Below, in pieces: positions 1 through 11,949 of a DNA stretch of 64,000 nucleotides (position 1 is its first letter; every line of letters begins with the position of its first letter). Location of the stretch: contig CM034126.1 in NCBI GenBank assembly GCA_019914995.1, positions 11,971,001 to 12,035,000 on the forward strand. The letters are read 5' to 3'. This DNA comes from Acanthochlamys bracteata (taxonomy: Eukaryota > Streptophyta > Magnoliopsida > Pandanales > Velloziaceae). The notes beneath the pieces were generated by a model. It saw nothing but the letters and a program-made list of their open reading frames with translations. It was not told the origin of the DNA and did no database searches. The translations under genes were made by a program, and so were the position numbers.

Positions 1-592
1 TTAACAAATATCAAAAGCCAACAGGTACAAAGAGTAATTTATATCTATAATCCAGGTAAGTAAAGGCATGCACCAGACAAAGCAGTTGGACTATCAAACA
101 TGATTTGTTATATGTTCAATTACTACCTATAATGTCTGACACCTTATTTCTCAGTCAGACATTCTCATAAAATGGTAAGCAACTAGGCTTCCCGCATTCT
201 CTTTTCATGACCTCCTAGAAGTTTATTTTCAGTTTAGTTACCATTGGGTGCTCTTACTGCATATGCTACCAGGACGATTCATAAATTGTTATCATGACAT
301 GTTTTTATGGTCTGATGTTTGATTGTAATGATGTAACAAGAGGTAAACATTGGACTTGTTACTATAACCCACTGCCTTTTTCCTTTCTCTTTATCACATC
401 TTGGAAGCACAACAGCATGAGAGTTCGTCCAGACTAAAAAGCACAATTCCCATAGAGATGTTGCTTTTAAAGGCCTAGAACTTAGTCCTTTATGGTAGAT
501 CCATTTGGGTATACATGAATTATAAACAAGTTTATAAAATGGTTGATAGAACGCCCAAATTGATGCTCCGTAATGCAAGAATAATAAGGTAC

Positions 593-1093
593 CTTTAATT
601 TGTCCCAGCCCCTCTAGAGATTTTGACTTGAGTAAAATTGCTTCTAAAAGCAAGCTAACGGAATGCAATGACATTACACTGAAATCTTCAACCCTTGCAC
701 GAGCTTTCCTCGGCCGTGTCCTCTCAGAAATAGCATTTGTCATTTTTGGACTCAGACCATGGATATCAATGCCCTTAAACACTTGCAGTGCTGCATCAAA
801 GTTCCCTCGTTGATATTCCAGACGGCCTAGCAAAGCTCGAGCCTCCTGTTAAGAGCAAACAAGTCAACATACAACAGAAAACCTAACAATCAAAGGTTAA
901 AGTAAATTACCTCATAATTCAAAGAGAGAGTCTCCTTCAAAGCAGACTCTACTTCATCAACCTGGCCATCATCAAACTTCGATTCCCAATCTCCTGTTCT
1001 GGATGAAATGGAGAAGTCCTTTGTGGCAAGAGATAGGGGAGACTGCGGTGCCTCTTCAAAATGACACTGCTCTCTAGAACAAGCGCACAGCAT
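593..1093 (-). CDS. NPGR1: NPGR1-like TPR protein, 5' portion only (gene runs out of the window)
   Basis: Two coding exons are visible: exon 1 at 911-1093 (ATG at 1093-1091, protein begins MLCACSREQ) and exon 2 at 593-845, joined by a 65-bp GT-AG intron. The first part of intron 2 fills 1-592, and I see no further exon there, so the rest lies to the left. The reading ...SLNYE|EARALLGRLEYQRGNFDAAL is typical of the NO POLLEN GERMINATION family, calmodulin-binding TPR proteins. The Cys-rich MLCACS start and the MS(L/M)HSVSLLLEAILLK segment fit NPGR1 best. The family is linked in the literature to pollen germination (NPG1) and to a plasma-membrane PI4-kinase scaffold. About 167 of the expected ~700 residues are present. 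The start follows a cluster of stops in this frame and agrees with remembered homologues. Family assignment is firm, the exact paralogue less so. Confidence 0.85.
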
Positions 1094-3297
1094 TGCTGCA
1101 AACTTGTGCACAACACCTAGGTTTCTACTTTGAGTAACATAAAATTCAGAACAGCAAAGTATTAAATTGACAAACAAGAATGATCCCTCCAAGCAATAGA
1201 AAATGCCAACATCTTTCTACTTCTACTAACTGCTAATAGCTTATTGCAGATTCTATTGTCCTTGGGTGAGACCAATCTGGCAACATCCCTGAGATATAAG
1301 AAGAAATGCATTGAGTTTCATATAAATGACATGTGAAGCAAAGCGCACTTCAGAATGATATGAACATGACACTGAACTCAAACACACGCTTTATAACTCT
1401 ACCTGAAGCTATCAGCCTAAACGGCATCACAAGTCACCCAAACTAAAACAAAACCAATGCAGCAGAATTCTGAACGAAAATCAAGCAGTTACCTAACAAC
1501 ATAAGACCAGAACAACATTGGAACGAGGCAATGCAGTCAAATCCAATCATCATCCAGTACCTAGAAGACACACCGTTCAAATCCAATCAATCGCCCAGCA
1601 AAAACAAATCCATGAAACCAAAAAATGAGAAACAAAATACAAAAACAAAAACCAAAACCAAAAAGAAAGACGTCTCGCGTGATTTTAAGTTTATGCTCAA
1701 TATAAATTTTGGAGAAGAATCTACAGAAACAATTGAAAAGAAGCACCACCCAGAAATCAAATCGACCCGATAATGCTAAGCGACGGAGACGAATCTCGCT
1801 AGTGGGAGTTAAACAAAATACAATAAAGCAGAAGAAATCAAAGAGAAAAGAAGAACAACCTTTTCCAATCTCCCTCTTGGAGAGAGAGAGAGAGATTCTC
1901 TACTGGGGTTCCAGTAACGAATAATTCAGTAGACTATTTTTGGTTTTGGTACGAAGTTCATTTTGTGTGAAGATAGAAAAAAGATGCCCTGTTTTTAATC
2001 TGTGCATGTATTTGTATGTAGTCCTGAGAGCAATGATTTGTAAGGAGCAGGCTTTGTTAGTGTTCAAGCAAACACAGAGAGAGAGAGAGACTATTAAAGT
2101 TATTTGTATACTTCAAAAAAATTAGACCATGAGCTTTGTTTGGAGAAGCAAATAATAATAATATGTAAATTGGTGCCTTTAAAGAATCGTATAGTTGTTC
2201 AAATTGAAAAGAAGCAGATCTATCCTATTTACGAAGATGCCTTTGCCTATTCTTTACAAGACATGTTTAAACTTTTTGGTCATGTTCCAAACTCCAAAGC
2301 TAATTGCTAAACAACTAATAAAACAAGCAATCATGATTCATTATCATCATGCACACAGTAGTAGAATCATGCTATCTTACTTGCCAACAGAAAGGTGTTT
2401 ATCAGACCAGCCCATGAATAACCCAGTTTATACAATCAATTTCCCTCTTTTAATTTTATAAATTAGGTTCAGAAAGTGAACACTTTTTAGGTATTTACAA
2501 GTAATCCTTGGTGTTTACATATATCAATTTGGCGCCAATTTGAAAACAGTTCTTCCTTTGCATGAATGCGCAAGTTAAAGAATTCTTATTTCTTAAGAGA
2601 ACTTACTATTCAGAAAATATTAGTAATACAATACAAGAGCCGATTATAGCGCAAAATACATCTTTAAACTCTCTCAAGAAGATATTAGTTAGTTAATAGA
2701 CGAACAAATGCTAAAATCATTTGCCTTCGCTTTATAAAGAAAAAGTAAAATTTTAAATTTTAATGAAAAACTATTATTGATTGTAACCAATTTTACTTTA
2801 AATTGAAATTTTATTTGAAAACACTTTACATTTAATTCTTAACTTACATATACGATATCCTATAAACAAATTCTGATCAAAACGTACTTAAAAATACTTT
2901 AACAATCTATAAATCGCTCAAAACTTTAAAAATAAATATAAACTATAGAAGAAGGAAACGTAAAAATACAAATATTAAAATAAGAAGAAAAAGTTAACTA
3001 GCTAAAATAATTTTGAGTGGTGCCTTTATTCTAATAAATTAGCTCAACTCTAAAGTCAAACCTACCTCCTAAACGTATCAACAACTATCTACCTCTCAAA
3101 TAGATTTCTACTTGAAGGCTACAAAATTGGGTTGAAAAAACAGATTATAAACAACAGGTGACAGACACAACCGATGGTAGGAATTCTGAAGTTTCAAGCA
3201 AGTTTTCTTTCTTGCTCCGGTGAGGTCTGATGTATAAGAGGAGAAAAGGTTGCAAACTTCTGGCTCTCTTCACAGCCATAAATGTCATAAGAGCAAG
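1094..3297. other. NPGR1 leader plus intergenic DNA downstream of SURF1
   Basis: No coding gene is supported here. The minus strand of 1094-1925 probably carries the NPGR1 5' UTR. A GA-rich run at about 1880-1895 is typical of plant leaders, and a donor-like site near 1858 could start a 5' UTR intron (inference). From about 2700 to 3000 the DNA is very AT-rich. Positions 3200-3297 are SURF1 3' UTR and hold a copied piece of its last exon, listed separately. Confidence 0.5.
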
Positions 3298-3347
3298 TTA
3301 TCTGTGACTCCTTTTTGGTCTGATTCTCTTCACAGCCATAAATGTCA
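3266..3347 (-). repeat. 22-bp direct repeat: SURF1 last-exon segment copied into its 3' UTR
   Basis: The 22-bp sequence at 3326-3347 lies in the SURF1 last exon and encodes the conserved VTFMAVKR region. It recurs exactly at 3266-3287, 60 bp away, just beyond the stop codon at 3300-3298. In the downstream copy the string TFMAVKR is still readable, but it follows the stop. Confidence 0.95.
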
Positions 3348-6300
3348 CTGCAGCTGACAGAGAGTACCTGGAGAAGGATTCCGTAGGGTAAGAGACCAGA
3401 AACAAAACCAGTAATCAATATCTACCAAGTTTATATGCATTCGGTGGCAAATAGTCTGGAGAGAACACTGAACTATAATCTGCTACGATATTTGTCCACT
3501 ATACCACTATTTCCAGATGAATATCTTAAAAGACTAGCAATGGTGTTGATATCAATTGGATAAACCGCATAAGTCATATCTACGTGGCCAACTTTGAAGC
3601 AGCTCACATACCACATACCGATAAATACATAAGGCCCATAACTCAAGTAGACAGTTAAATATGGACTTCTCTCATCATGATTCTGTCAAGTTCTTTTCGG
3701 ACAAGTTTCTTAGGTTGATGCTTAAAATGGCTGAGGATCACTCCAACTATTCAACCTACACAAACAATTGCCAAAGTGATGTCTCCGTAATTATATTGAA
3801 AGCTCATACAGAACGATACTTCTCAAATATAGAGCTCATTTTAATAAGAACCTAAAAGGAAAAGATTATGGGCTGATATACAAGAATGACATAGATAGTC
3901 AGACGCAAGTTACACGAACAGTTGTAGTATTAGAGGCTTCTATAGCCTACATTAAAGTTGCTTGGTTTACGGATATTGCCAATTGTATACAGAAGTACTT
4001 ATACAACTCAGGTGTGAAGCATAAAAGTGCTTTGAGTAGTATGAAAGCTCAAGAAGCATGTATGAGTAGATTTATTAAAATGACTTAGAGGTTTCTGATG
4101 GATAGGAATAGAATGTGATATGATATGATAAAACCACTTCATGGGTTTGATGTATGAGCTCGTATAGATACAAACTAGAACCATCATCGGTGCCATGATC
4201 TTCTATTCAAACCATGACTTTCTACTGTTTAACATGAATTATTAGCAAGATAGCTTAGTACTATGCAGTTCATGCTTTTCGCAGGTTACTTTGGCATTTT
4301 ACTCGTATAATAAGCTTCTGCAAAGCAGCGCTAGTTCACAATGAGCATTTATTCCGGCAAGTGCAGTCTATAAGTGAGCATTTATGAATTTACAAAGTAA
4401 GGACAAAAGATCAAGGCAAGGAGGATTGGGGTATCAATTCCACTATTGGAACCAATCAGGTCAAATCAAGTCATTCAATTCAGTTAATCACTAAGCATAG
4501 GTTGAACACAAAACATATGATTTTTGCAGGGAACTTGGATGAGTCGATGCATTACTTGAGTTGCACTATGTTTGACTTGGTTACATATAGAACCATTAGC
4601 CTGCAATGTTTCATTTATGACAGTAAAGTCTTCTATAGAAAGGGGTTTAGCCTCATTACAGTAATTTACCATTATAAGACAAAATTTTATGCAATATAAT
4701 GGCATCAATTAGGGCTCTGAAGAGGTCCCACACTGCAAAGATAAGTAATCAGCATGCTGTGTTATTCCTCAGATCTGAAGGGACATTTGTAGTTTTAAAG
4801 ACTATATGACCGTCGATCCACACTAAAATATCTAATCAAAGACTCATAAGAGTCAAGAACTGGAGATACCCAATTTGTCAGATTGCATCAATGCAGCCAT
4901 AACAAATAAAATTAGTAGCAAACATGAATACTATGTATTGATCTTTTATTATCTACCCAACATTAAGAAAATTTTATTTAATTAACCATTATAAGACAAA
5001 ATTTTATGTATTATAGTGGATCAATTAGGGCCCTGGTTATTGAGGAGATGCCACACTGCAAAGATAAGTAATCAACATGGCTGTGTTATTCCTCAGATCT
5101 GAAGGGACATTGTAGTTTGAAAGACTATATGCCATCAATCCCCACTAAAATATCTAACCATTTACTCAGTAAGAGTCAAGAACTGGAGAAAACCAATTTA
5201 TCAGATTGCACCCATGCAGCATAGCAAATAAAATCAGTAGCAAACATGAAAACTTGTACTGACCTTGTATTATGTACCCAACATTAAGAAAAAATTATTC
5301 TAGGATGACATACTGGGAATCAGGAAGTGTGGCAGTTCTGAAACTTACCAAGTAAAAACATAATTTAGATGGTCCTGAGGCATGACTGAGAAACTGATCA
5401 AGGTATTCACATCCTTTGGAACAGGATAAGGTTTAGTAGCATTGGCATCTGCATTTATATCCTCGAGATAGATAGTACTGTCAGGAAGACCACATGCACG
5501 GGCAATCATTGGAACATCAACATAAAACCACTGGCCATTGCTGGGATCGTTCTCTGGGACAAATATGCTTGGTTTCTCACTTCCGCGAACCACACCAATG
5601 ACTCTCAAAGGACTAACAGTATGCTTTTTAGCCTGCAACTCACAATAACAATAATAATATTGCAAATAAATAAATGACAAAATAAACAAAAAAGTAGGTC
5701 ACAAATGGGTTGAAACATATGCAGTACAGAATGCTTTCTTTAGCTCCATATTTATAAAAAGAAGCTCAAGCCTCCCAGTTATTTAACAAAACAACTTGGC
5801 TGTGCAACGGTAGGCAATATAATTTTTTAAGAAACGCGTACAAGACAAAGTATGAATCAGATTAGGTAAAGATGTAAACTTACTAAGGTGCCATGCTCAA
5901 AAGGAGAAAGCTTGCATGCAAGTTCAGATAATTCTTGTTGTATTTAAGAAAGCTAAAACAGAGGTTTGTCACAACTATGAGGTGTTGGTGAACAAACAGA
6001 ATGATTTGGTAAACAGTATGACTAAAAAGTCAGACTGAGTTTCGGTAAACAGTATGACTGATTTATTCAGACCCTTCTCCAATTTCTAGCCTTCAAGTTT
6101 CGAATAAATATCATGTCCTACATGTAGGCATAAAGATCAACAAAAAAACTCTAGGACGTTCTACTTGCCAGATAGAGAAACATGATTAAGATGAAGAGCG
6201 GTGATGCCCTTCAGTTAATAAACTAGAAAGTAATAATGAATATTAAATTACAGTATACAATCAATGCCAGTAAAAATACCTTAAGTGATGTAGGTGTCTT

Positions 6301-8152
6301 GGACCAGAACTTCCAAGATCTACTCTCCTGTATCTCAGAGGCACCTTTGCTTTCTATATTTGAAGGTTTTTCATCTCGGTTTTCAGAATGTTTGTCCCGC
6401 CACACTCGTGGGACCCATCCTCTATTTACAAGGACAGGTGGCTGGACACTGACAGAAAAATATTTAATATTTATATCAGATAAAAGCACTATAAAATTTC
6501 CAACTTAGAAAAAATGACTCAATCAGAACAACCTCAATGGTTCAGAAATAAATCTGGAAAAAATTCCAAACTTTACAGTAATGCATGCTTAGAACTATGA
6601 TTTGTTCCAATTAGTGACAAGCCAGCAAAAAAAATAATTCCATCACAACATCATGCCAACGAGATGCATTGGAATCTATCTGTTGTGCTTTACTTGGGCT
6701 TTGTAAACAACAAAAACCGACCTATATCTCATTAAATGGATATAGCACGGATATTGAGAACCATTTCTTCAATATCATGAAGGCAAGATATTGTTAAAAT
6801 TTTACATCCAAATCTTGCAGAGTATTATTTTTATACTTCTAATAATACCATCAAATAACATATGCTAACAGGTGCATATGCAGGTCTTCGTCTCATTTGT
6901 CTACACAGTCTCAAGGTTGGTATTCCTCTTGTGTCATTTTTAACGATCAATGCACCATCTTCTTTTCATGTATTTTTTTGTTTTGTTCTTCATGGTATAC
7001 CATATATGCCTTAATATGACTTGCGCAATAAACCAAACTATGACAACAGTATTTTCAATGATAGAAGATACATAATCCAGGACCAATGGATTTTCTCATA
7101 ACTCGACTATAATAGAAGCAACTGTTTCAGCCCACAAACTTTACCTGCCTGTCTCACTCGGTGTGGGGAATAGTGGGGTAATGACATAAAAGCCATTCTC
7201 CGTTACCCCTGATATAACCCTAGAACGTGGACCAACAAATATAGACATGCTCTCATCAAAAAAACCCTCACACTCAACCTTCCGGAACTCCAAAGACTCC
7301 AAAGCTCGACCAGAAGATGATGCTTCATTCCACATAATGGGTTCCATCTCCAACCTGTTCATTCTGTAATCCAACATCTCTATCTGTGAAAGACACCAAA
7401 TTGAAAATTTCAAACTAAATCCGTCTGTAACACGTCGCAACCACTATAACTGCAAGCTCCCCACTGTTAAGCAACTTCCAAAAAGAAGAGGCTTTTGAGC
7501 ACATACATTAGCCAATCCACAGAAGATGTAAACGAATAACGTGGCAAGAATGAAAGCTCAAAAAACACAAATTAGATACGTCAGCTGTCTTTCAACACAA
7601 TAGCATCACGAGAACACATTTCTTCAAATAAAAATGTAAAGCAAATTTGCTTTCTGGTGGAAGACAAATTTGCAGATAACCAACCACTCAAAGATGAGGC
7701 TGATGGTTCATATTAGTTTCCAAGCACCCATCTTTCTCTTGAAAATGGCACTTTTTTTTCGCTAGAGGTTAACTAAGGCATCTACCCAACAGAAAATTAG
7801 CTACCTTTTCTTGTCGCCGAAAAAGTTGCCAAGTGCCAAGCCCGAAGGTAATAGCGCCGGGGAGGAAAAGAAAAATCTTCGCCCATATTCCCCTCTCTTT
7901 TACTACAACCAACAAGAAACCATTAAATAGTGCCAAAAACTTAACTATCACATCAGAGACGAGATCGAATTGAAGACCTTGCGTTGATTCAGAAGCAGCA
8001 GTGGCAGTCCTAGAGAAAGCGGAGAAAGGGGTTGCTGCTAGGATTTGTTGAACAGGAGAATTGACTGTGATGTTGCCGTTGATTCGAAATCGAGAAATGG
8101 AGAAGAGAGATCTGTAGTGATTCTTTAGGGTTTGGTGAACACGAGCCGCCAT
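3298..8152 (-). CDS. SURF1: SURF1-like cytochrome c oxidase assembly protein
   Basis: Six exons join in frame: 7978-8152, 7805-7902, 7145-7383, 6280-6448, 5349-5632 and 3298-3367, giving 344 residues, close to plant SURF1 proteins (about 350). SURF1 is an inner-mitochondrial-membrane factor for early cytochrome c oxidase (complex IV) assembly, probably haem a insertion into COX1. The protein has an Arg/Ser-rich presequence (residues 1 to ~55), a first membrane helix around IFLFLPGAITFGLGTW, the family blocks LVNRGWVPR and PLRVIGVVRG...FVPENDP, and a second helix YSLSAAVTFMAVKRI at the C-terminus. The ATG at 8152 gives MAARVHQ. The last exon codes for only 23 residues and lies 1.98 kb from exon 5. 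That large intron contains a 317-bp tandem duplication. All junctions are GT-AG and phase-consistent, and nothing suggests loss of function. Confidence 0.93.
4668..5298. repeat. 317-bp head-to-tail duplication in SURF1 intron 5
   Basis: Copy A (4668-4984) and copy B (4985-5298) are directly adjacent. Both begin ACCATTATAAGACAAAATTT and both contain CACTGCAAAGATAAGTAATC, TTATTCCTCAGATCTGAAGG, AGAGTCAAGAACTGGAGA and ACCCAACATTAAGAAAA in the same order. They differ by scattered substitutions and small indels, so the duplication is not recent. Both copies are intronic. Confidence 0.95.
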
Positions 8153-8876
8153 GCCAAACAAAGCATGTAATGCTCAGAATCGAAATTGAAGTGCTAGCAG
8201 AGAGCGAAAAAGTGAAGGTTATTTAAGCAAGCCATAGGTTACTTAAACAAAGGGGACCAAATTCAAAGTTTCTGGCTCATAGGTTATTTAAGCAGCGAAA
8301 AATCTCTTAGAAGTTGCACATGAATTGAACCCAAAATAATTGGTTTAGTTAAAGCAAGCCAGTCCTTGGCCTTTCATCACTGGATCACTGCGCTTCCCCC
8401 TCGACAAACTAATACATACAATCAAAATCAACTAAGAATGGTAATGAAGAATTATTCTTTCGATAAAACAACGCTACAAAAATATCATAACTTCTCCAAA
8501 TTATATACAATGAGTACAAGTAGAAATTGAAATCGGTAAAAGACATGCCTTGTTCAGGCTTTCACTTCGAATGCAACAAACAATGAAGTATTTTAATTTC
8601 ACAAATAAATATGCAGTTGTTTAAACATTCTGAGTACACAAAGAGAGCAACTCTGCAAGGAACAAAGAAGAGCTCATGGGTTGATTAACTGCCAAATTCA
8701 CTGCACAACTTAAAGAAAACAATCCTCATTGGAGAAAACTGACTTGGAGGAAGCTATTCCGTGATCAGACTCCAGCGGTTCCACCAAGCTAGTACTTCGA
8801 CAACAATCCGACCCAAGCTGAGTAAAGAAATCCAAGATTGAAATATAGCACAGCACGGCAGACGAAAGGTTATGCA
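8153..8876. promoter_or_regulatory. SURF1 5' flank / ARL8 3' flank with repeated AGGTTAtTTAAgCA element
   Basis: This spacer separates the SURF1 start from the ARL8 stop; both genes are on the minus strand. It must hold the SURF1 promoter and leader and the ARL8 3' UTR. A 14-bp element, AGGTTATTTAAGCA, occurs at 8216-8229 and 8281-8294, with a variant (AGGTTACTTAAACA) at 8236-8249, all 60-145 bp upstream of the SURF1 ATG. Its role is unknown. Confidence 0.5.
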
Positions 8877-11800
8877 TTAGTTCTTTGACTTTGAGTGCTT
8901 CACAAGCCAATCTATAACTGAGTCAATGTTGGTTGAGTTCTTGCATGAAATCATAAAGCAGCAGACTTCTCTATCTGCTATGGACTTCAATCCCCTGCAA
9001 TGCGAACTCAATAGTCAGTTCTCAAGGAAAAAACAAAAAAAAGGAAGACAGAGCAGCAGCAATTGGTGCTAGTGCAGAATAATGATGAGTATCATAGTGC
9101 TCACATTTCCTCGGTGAGAGCCTGTTTAGAGAGAGCTTCAGGCTTGTCAATTTTGTTCCCAAGAACCAACAATGGGATGCCACTGAGTGATGGCTTGCTC
9201 AGGAGGTCATGCAGTTCGCTTTTTGAGATAGGCAGATTATCAGGGTCCGCTGCATCAACAACATATCTGAAAAGCATAGAATTTTGGCCAAAGTTAATCT
9301 TGCAAGATGCTTCAAACAAGTGACTCATGTCTTAAAACAAACTCTCCCCAATCAATTATGTTTGTCCCTGTGGTTGTCAAATCATGTCAGCATAACTTTT
9401 TTCAAAATACATTAATTCAAGAAGTTAACATGGAGATCTTTCTATAACCATTATAGTCACCACTTTTACTTGATAAACCTATGAGCACATTCTGAAGTCG
9501 AAAAAATAAGTCCCAAGTATTGTTTCAAAAAATTAGGGTCAGCTACAAAGCCAACACTCTACAACATTATCTGTATCAATTGAGATCATACCAGTTCACA
9601 TCCGCATATGATGTCCCAAATACGAAGTTAAGTACTCTATAATTATAGCAAGTGAATCAATATTACTCGACTAAGGATTTACTAAATCTTCATGAGTCAG
9701 AATTGGGAGATCCGTAACAATTACAAGGTCAAGTCAGACAAAATTACCTTAGCTCCTACAAAATTATAGGTTGGAAATACTTAAGGTCATTGATAAGGTC
9801 CCTTTCTAACAGGGAGACGAATCCTAAGAGTAAGACTAGCAAGGTGATAACGTTCCTTAGAACTACTCAAATTTTTTGTCTACAAAACAATGTATATGCT
9901 CGTTCATATCAGAGGACACCAGAAAGAGCTAACTATATATCCTCAACTGCCATTGTACCCTCTACTTTTCACATTACAACAGCAACTGGTTCATGAAATT
10001 CTAGCTTGCCAAGATAACAGTGCTTTAACTTATAGCCTAGTGTCATTTATCAATGACAAATATTGAAAATTTATTCTAGACTGCTATTGAAGTAAAAACC
10101 TAAATTGTACACACTATATTTTGAGGAGCCAAATCAGCTTTATAACCTAATTACCTAGTGACGAGGTTGAATGCGGCTTCAAATCTTGTCCTTTCTATGA
10201 TATATTCATCATTGAAAAAAAAAAAAAAAAACAGGTTAACTTGGTTGGACAGCTCATATCTTCCTGATAAACTAACAAAGCTTCCACACAAAACTAACTA
10301 ATATTGGCTGGATTGAGTGCATAGCACCTTCTGACTAAAAAGGTCTACTGCTTTTGCATTCCCTGCTTACACCAAATACATGGCATCTCAGCATTGAAGT
10401 TTGAATCTAGTCTTGCCATAGCACCATTAGTGGTAGTGCCTTCATGTTCAACTTCTCCAGTAGAATAACGCCAGAGATTGATGAACTACATATTTAGAAA
10501 AGGTACTACAATGAATCAAATAGTATATCAGGTTATGATGTTTATGTCTAGTATCAATAAGGAAAACATGGCAGCTACTGAACATCAGCCTTCATATGAT
10601 CCATAAGGTTTCTGTTGAAATTTTGTCCTTAATTTCATCATTAAATGATTGAGTATCAGTACTAAATGGACAGAATACGTTCAAGGAGAATTCTTCAACA
10701 CCAGGAAAATCCCTGTTAACTAGTGGACATTGAACGTGTTTGAAATTCTACTAGAAATGGCAAACTTAATCGATGTGAGAAAGAACAATCAACTACATTC
10801 TGGAATCTATTGAGTGGAAGATGGAGTCAACCTATTTATTACTTGGATATTTTTAAACAGTTAACAGGACATAAAATAACAAGAAAGCATCAAGAGAAAT
10901 AATCGAAGACCATTGGTGAGTGAAGTAAATTGCAAAGAAAACATAGAACACATCAGACAGGGAGCTTACACTATAGCAGAAACGGAGCGACAATATCGCT
11001 CCCACATGCTCCGAAACCTGGGCTGGCCTCCAAGATCCCACAGCTTAATCGTGACATTCCCTCTGGTAACCTTCCTCATATTAAATCCTACCTGTAGACA
11101 GAGCAGAGAAATAAGAACTAGAATAGGGAAGACTAAATTCTTTCAGAATATTGAAACCAAACAATGGATACTCACGGTAGGGATCATGTCTTCACTGTAT
11201 CCACCAGTCTAAAAAAGAGAACTATGTGTAAGAATAGGAATGCAGCTTAAATCCCGAAACATTATGACAAGTATAACATATGTGAAGAAGTGCTTACTGC
11301 AATGACATTGACAAGAGAAGTTTTGCCTGCATTTTGGAGCCCGATCAATGATAGCTCCATTTCCTGCTTGAAAAAGAGGCTGCAATAGAAACATAATAAT
11401 ATTCAGAAAACTTCGTAATATAGAACAAAATTGTATTCAAAGAGAAATTTATTTTGGATGTCATGGGGAATCTAATTGTCAATTTAAAATTTTTATGCTA
11501 TTCAATAAAAAAGTGTTTTTTAGGATCTTATCTACAGAGCATTACAGCAACTAGGAAAGATAAGAAAATCCTCTTCATTCAGTTATGCCAAAGTTTTCAA
11601 CAAAATCTATATGCATCGACCACAGCAGCATCGCATTATATTACACGTGCAACTAACCACAATTTTCCAATATGTTCAAAAATTGTAATATTCCCCTTGA
11701 AAACATTCGACGTACGTCTAAGATTAAATCATAATCTCAAACATTCAAAAATATAGGTATCAGATAAAAATTCATTAAATGAGCATAAACTCAAAATTCA

Positions 11801-11949
11801 TCTCAAACCAATCCAATTCATACAATAAAGCAAAACAACAGATCCAAAACTCAATCTCAGATCCAATTACAATAACAACAATAAGAACAAAAAAGAAACT
11901 TCGCGAATTACCTTCTAAGCCAGTTAAGAAAAGCTTCCCAGAGCCCCAT
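8877..11949 (-). CDS. ARL8: ARL8-type small GTPase (ADP-ribosylation factor-like 8)
   Basis: Six exons, 11912-11949, 11298-11379, 11176-11208, 10970-11091, 9105-9266 and 8877-8994, join to exactly 184 residues, the usual ARL8 length. Guanine-nucleotide motifs are all present: G1 GLQNAGKT (26-33), switch I threonine in PTVGFN, G3 WDLGGQ (69-74), G4 NKID (129-132) and G5 SCKN (162-165). The N-terminus [12 protein letters not shown] is an amphipathic helix without the glycine-serine myristoylation context of ARF1, as in other ARL8 proteins. Animal ARL8 drives lysosome movement. Plant ARL8 is associated with vacuolar/endomembrane trafficking and is known as a host factor for tobamovirus replication (TOM2-pathway work). 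Intron 4 is long (1.7 kb, 9267-10969). All splice sites are GT-AG. The gene appears intact. Confidence 0.95.

Noticed and set aside
3194-3418. 74-codon minus-strand ORF with repeated DIYGCEE peptide
   Set aside because: It is an out-of-frame reading of the SURF1 last exon and its 22-bp repeat.
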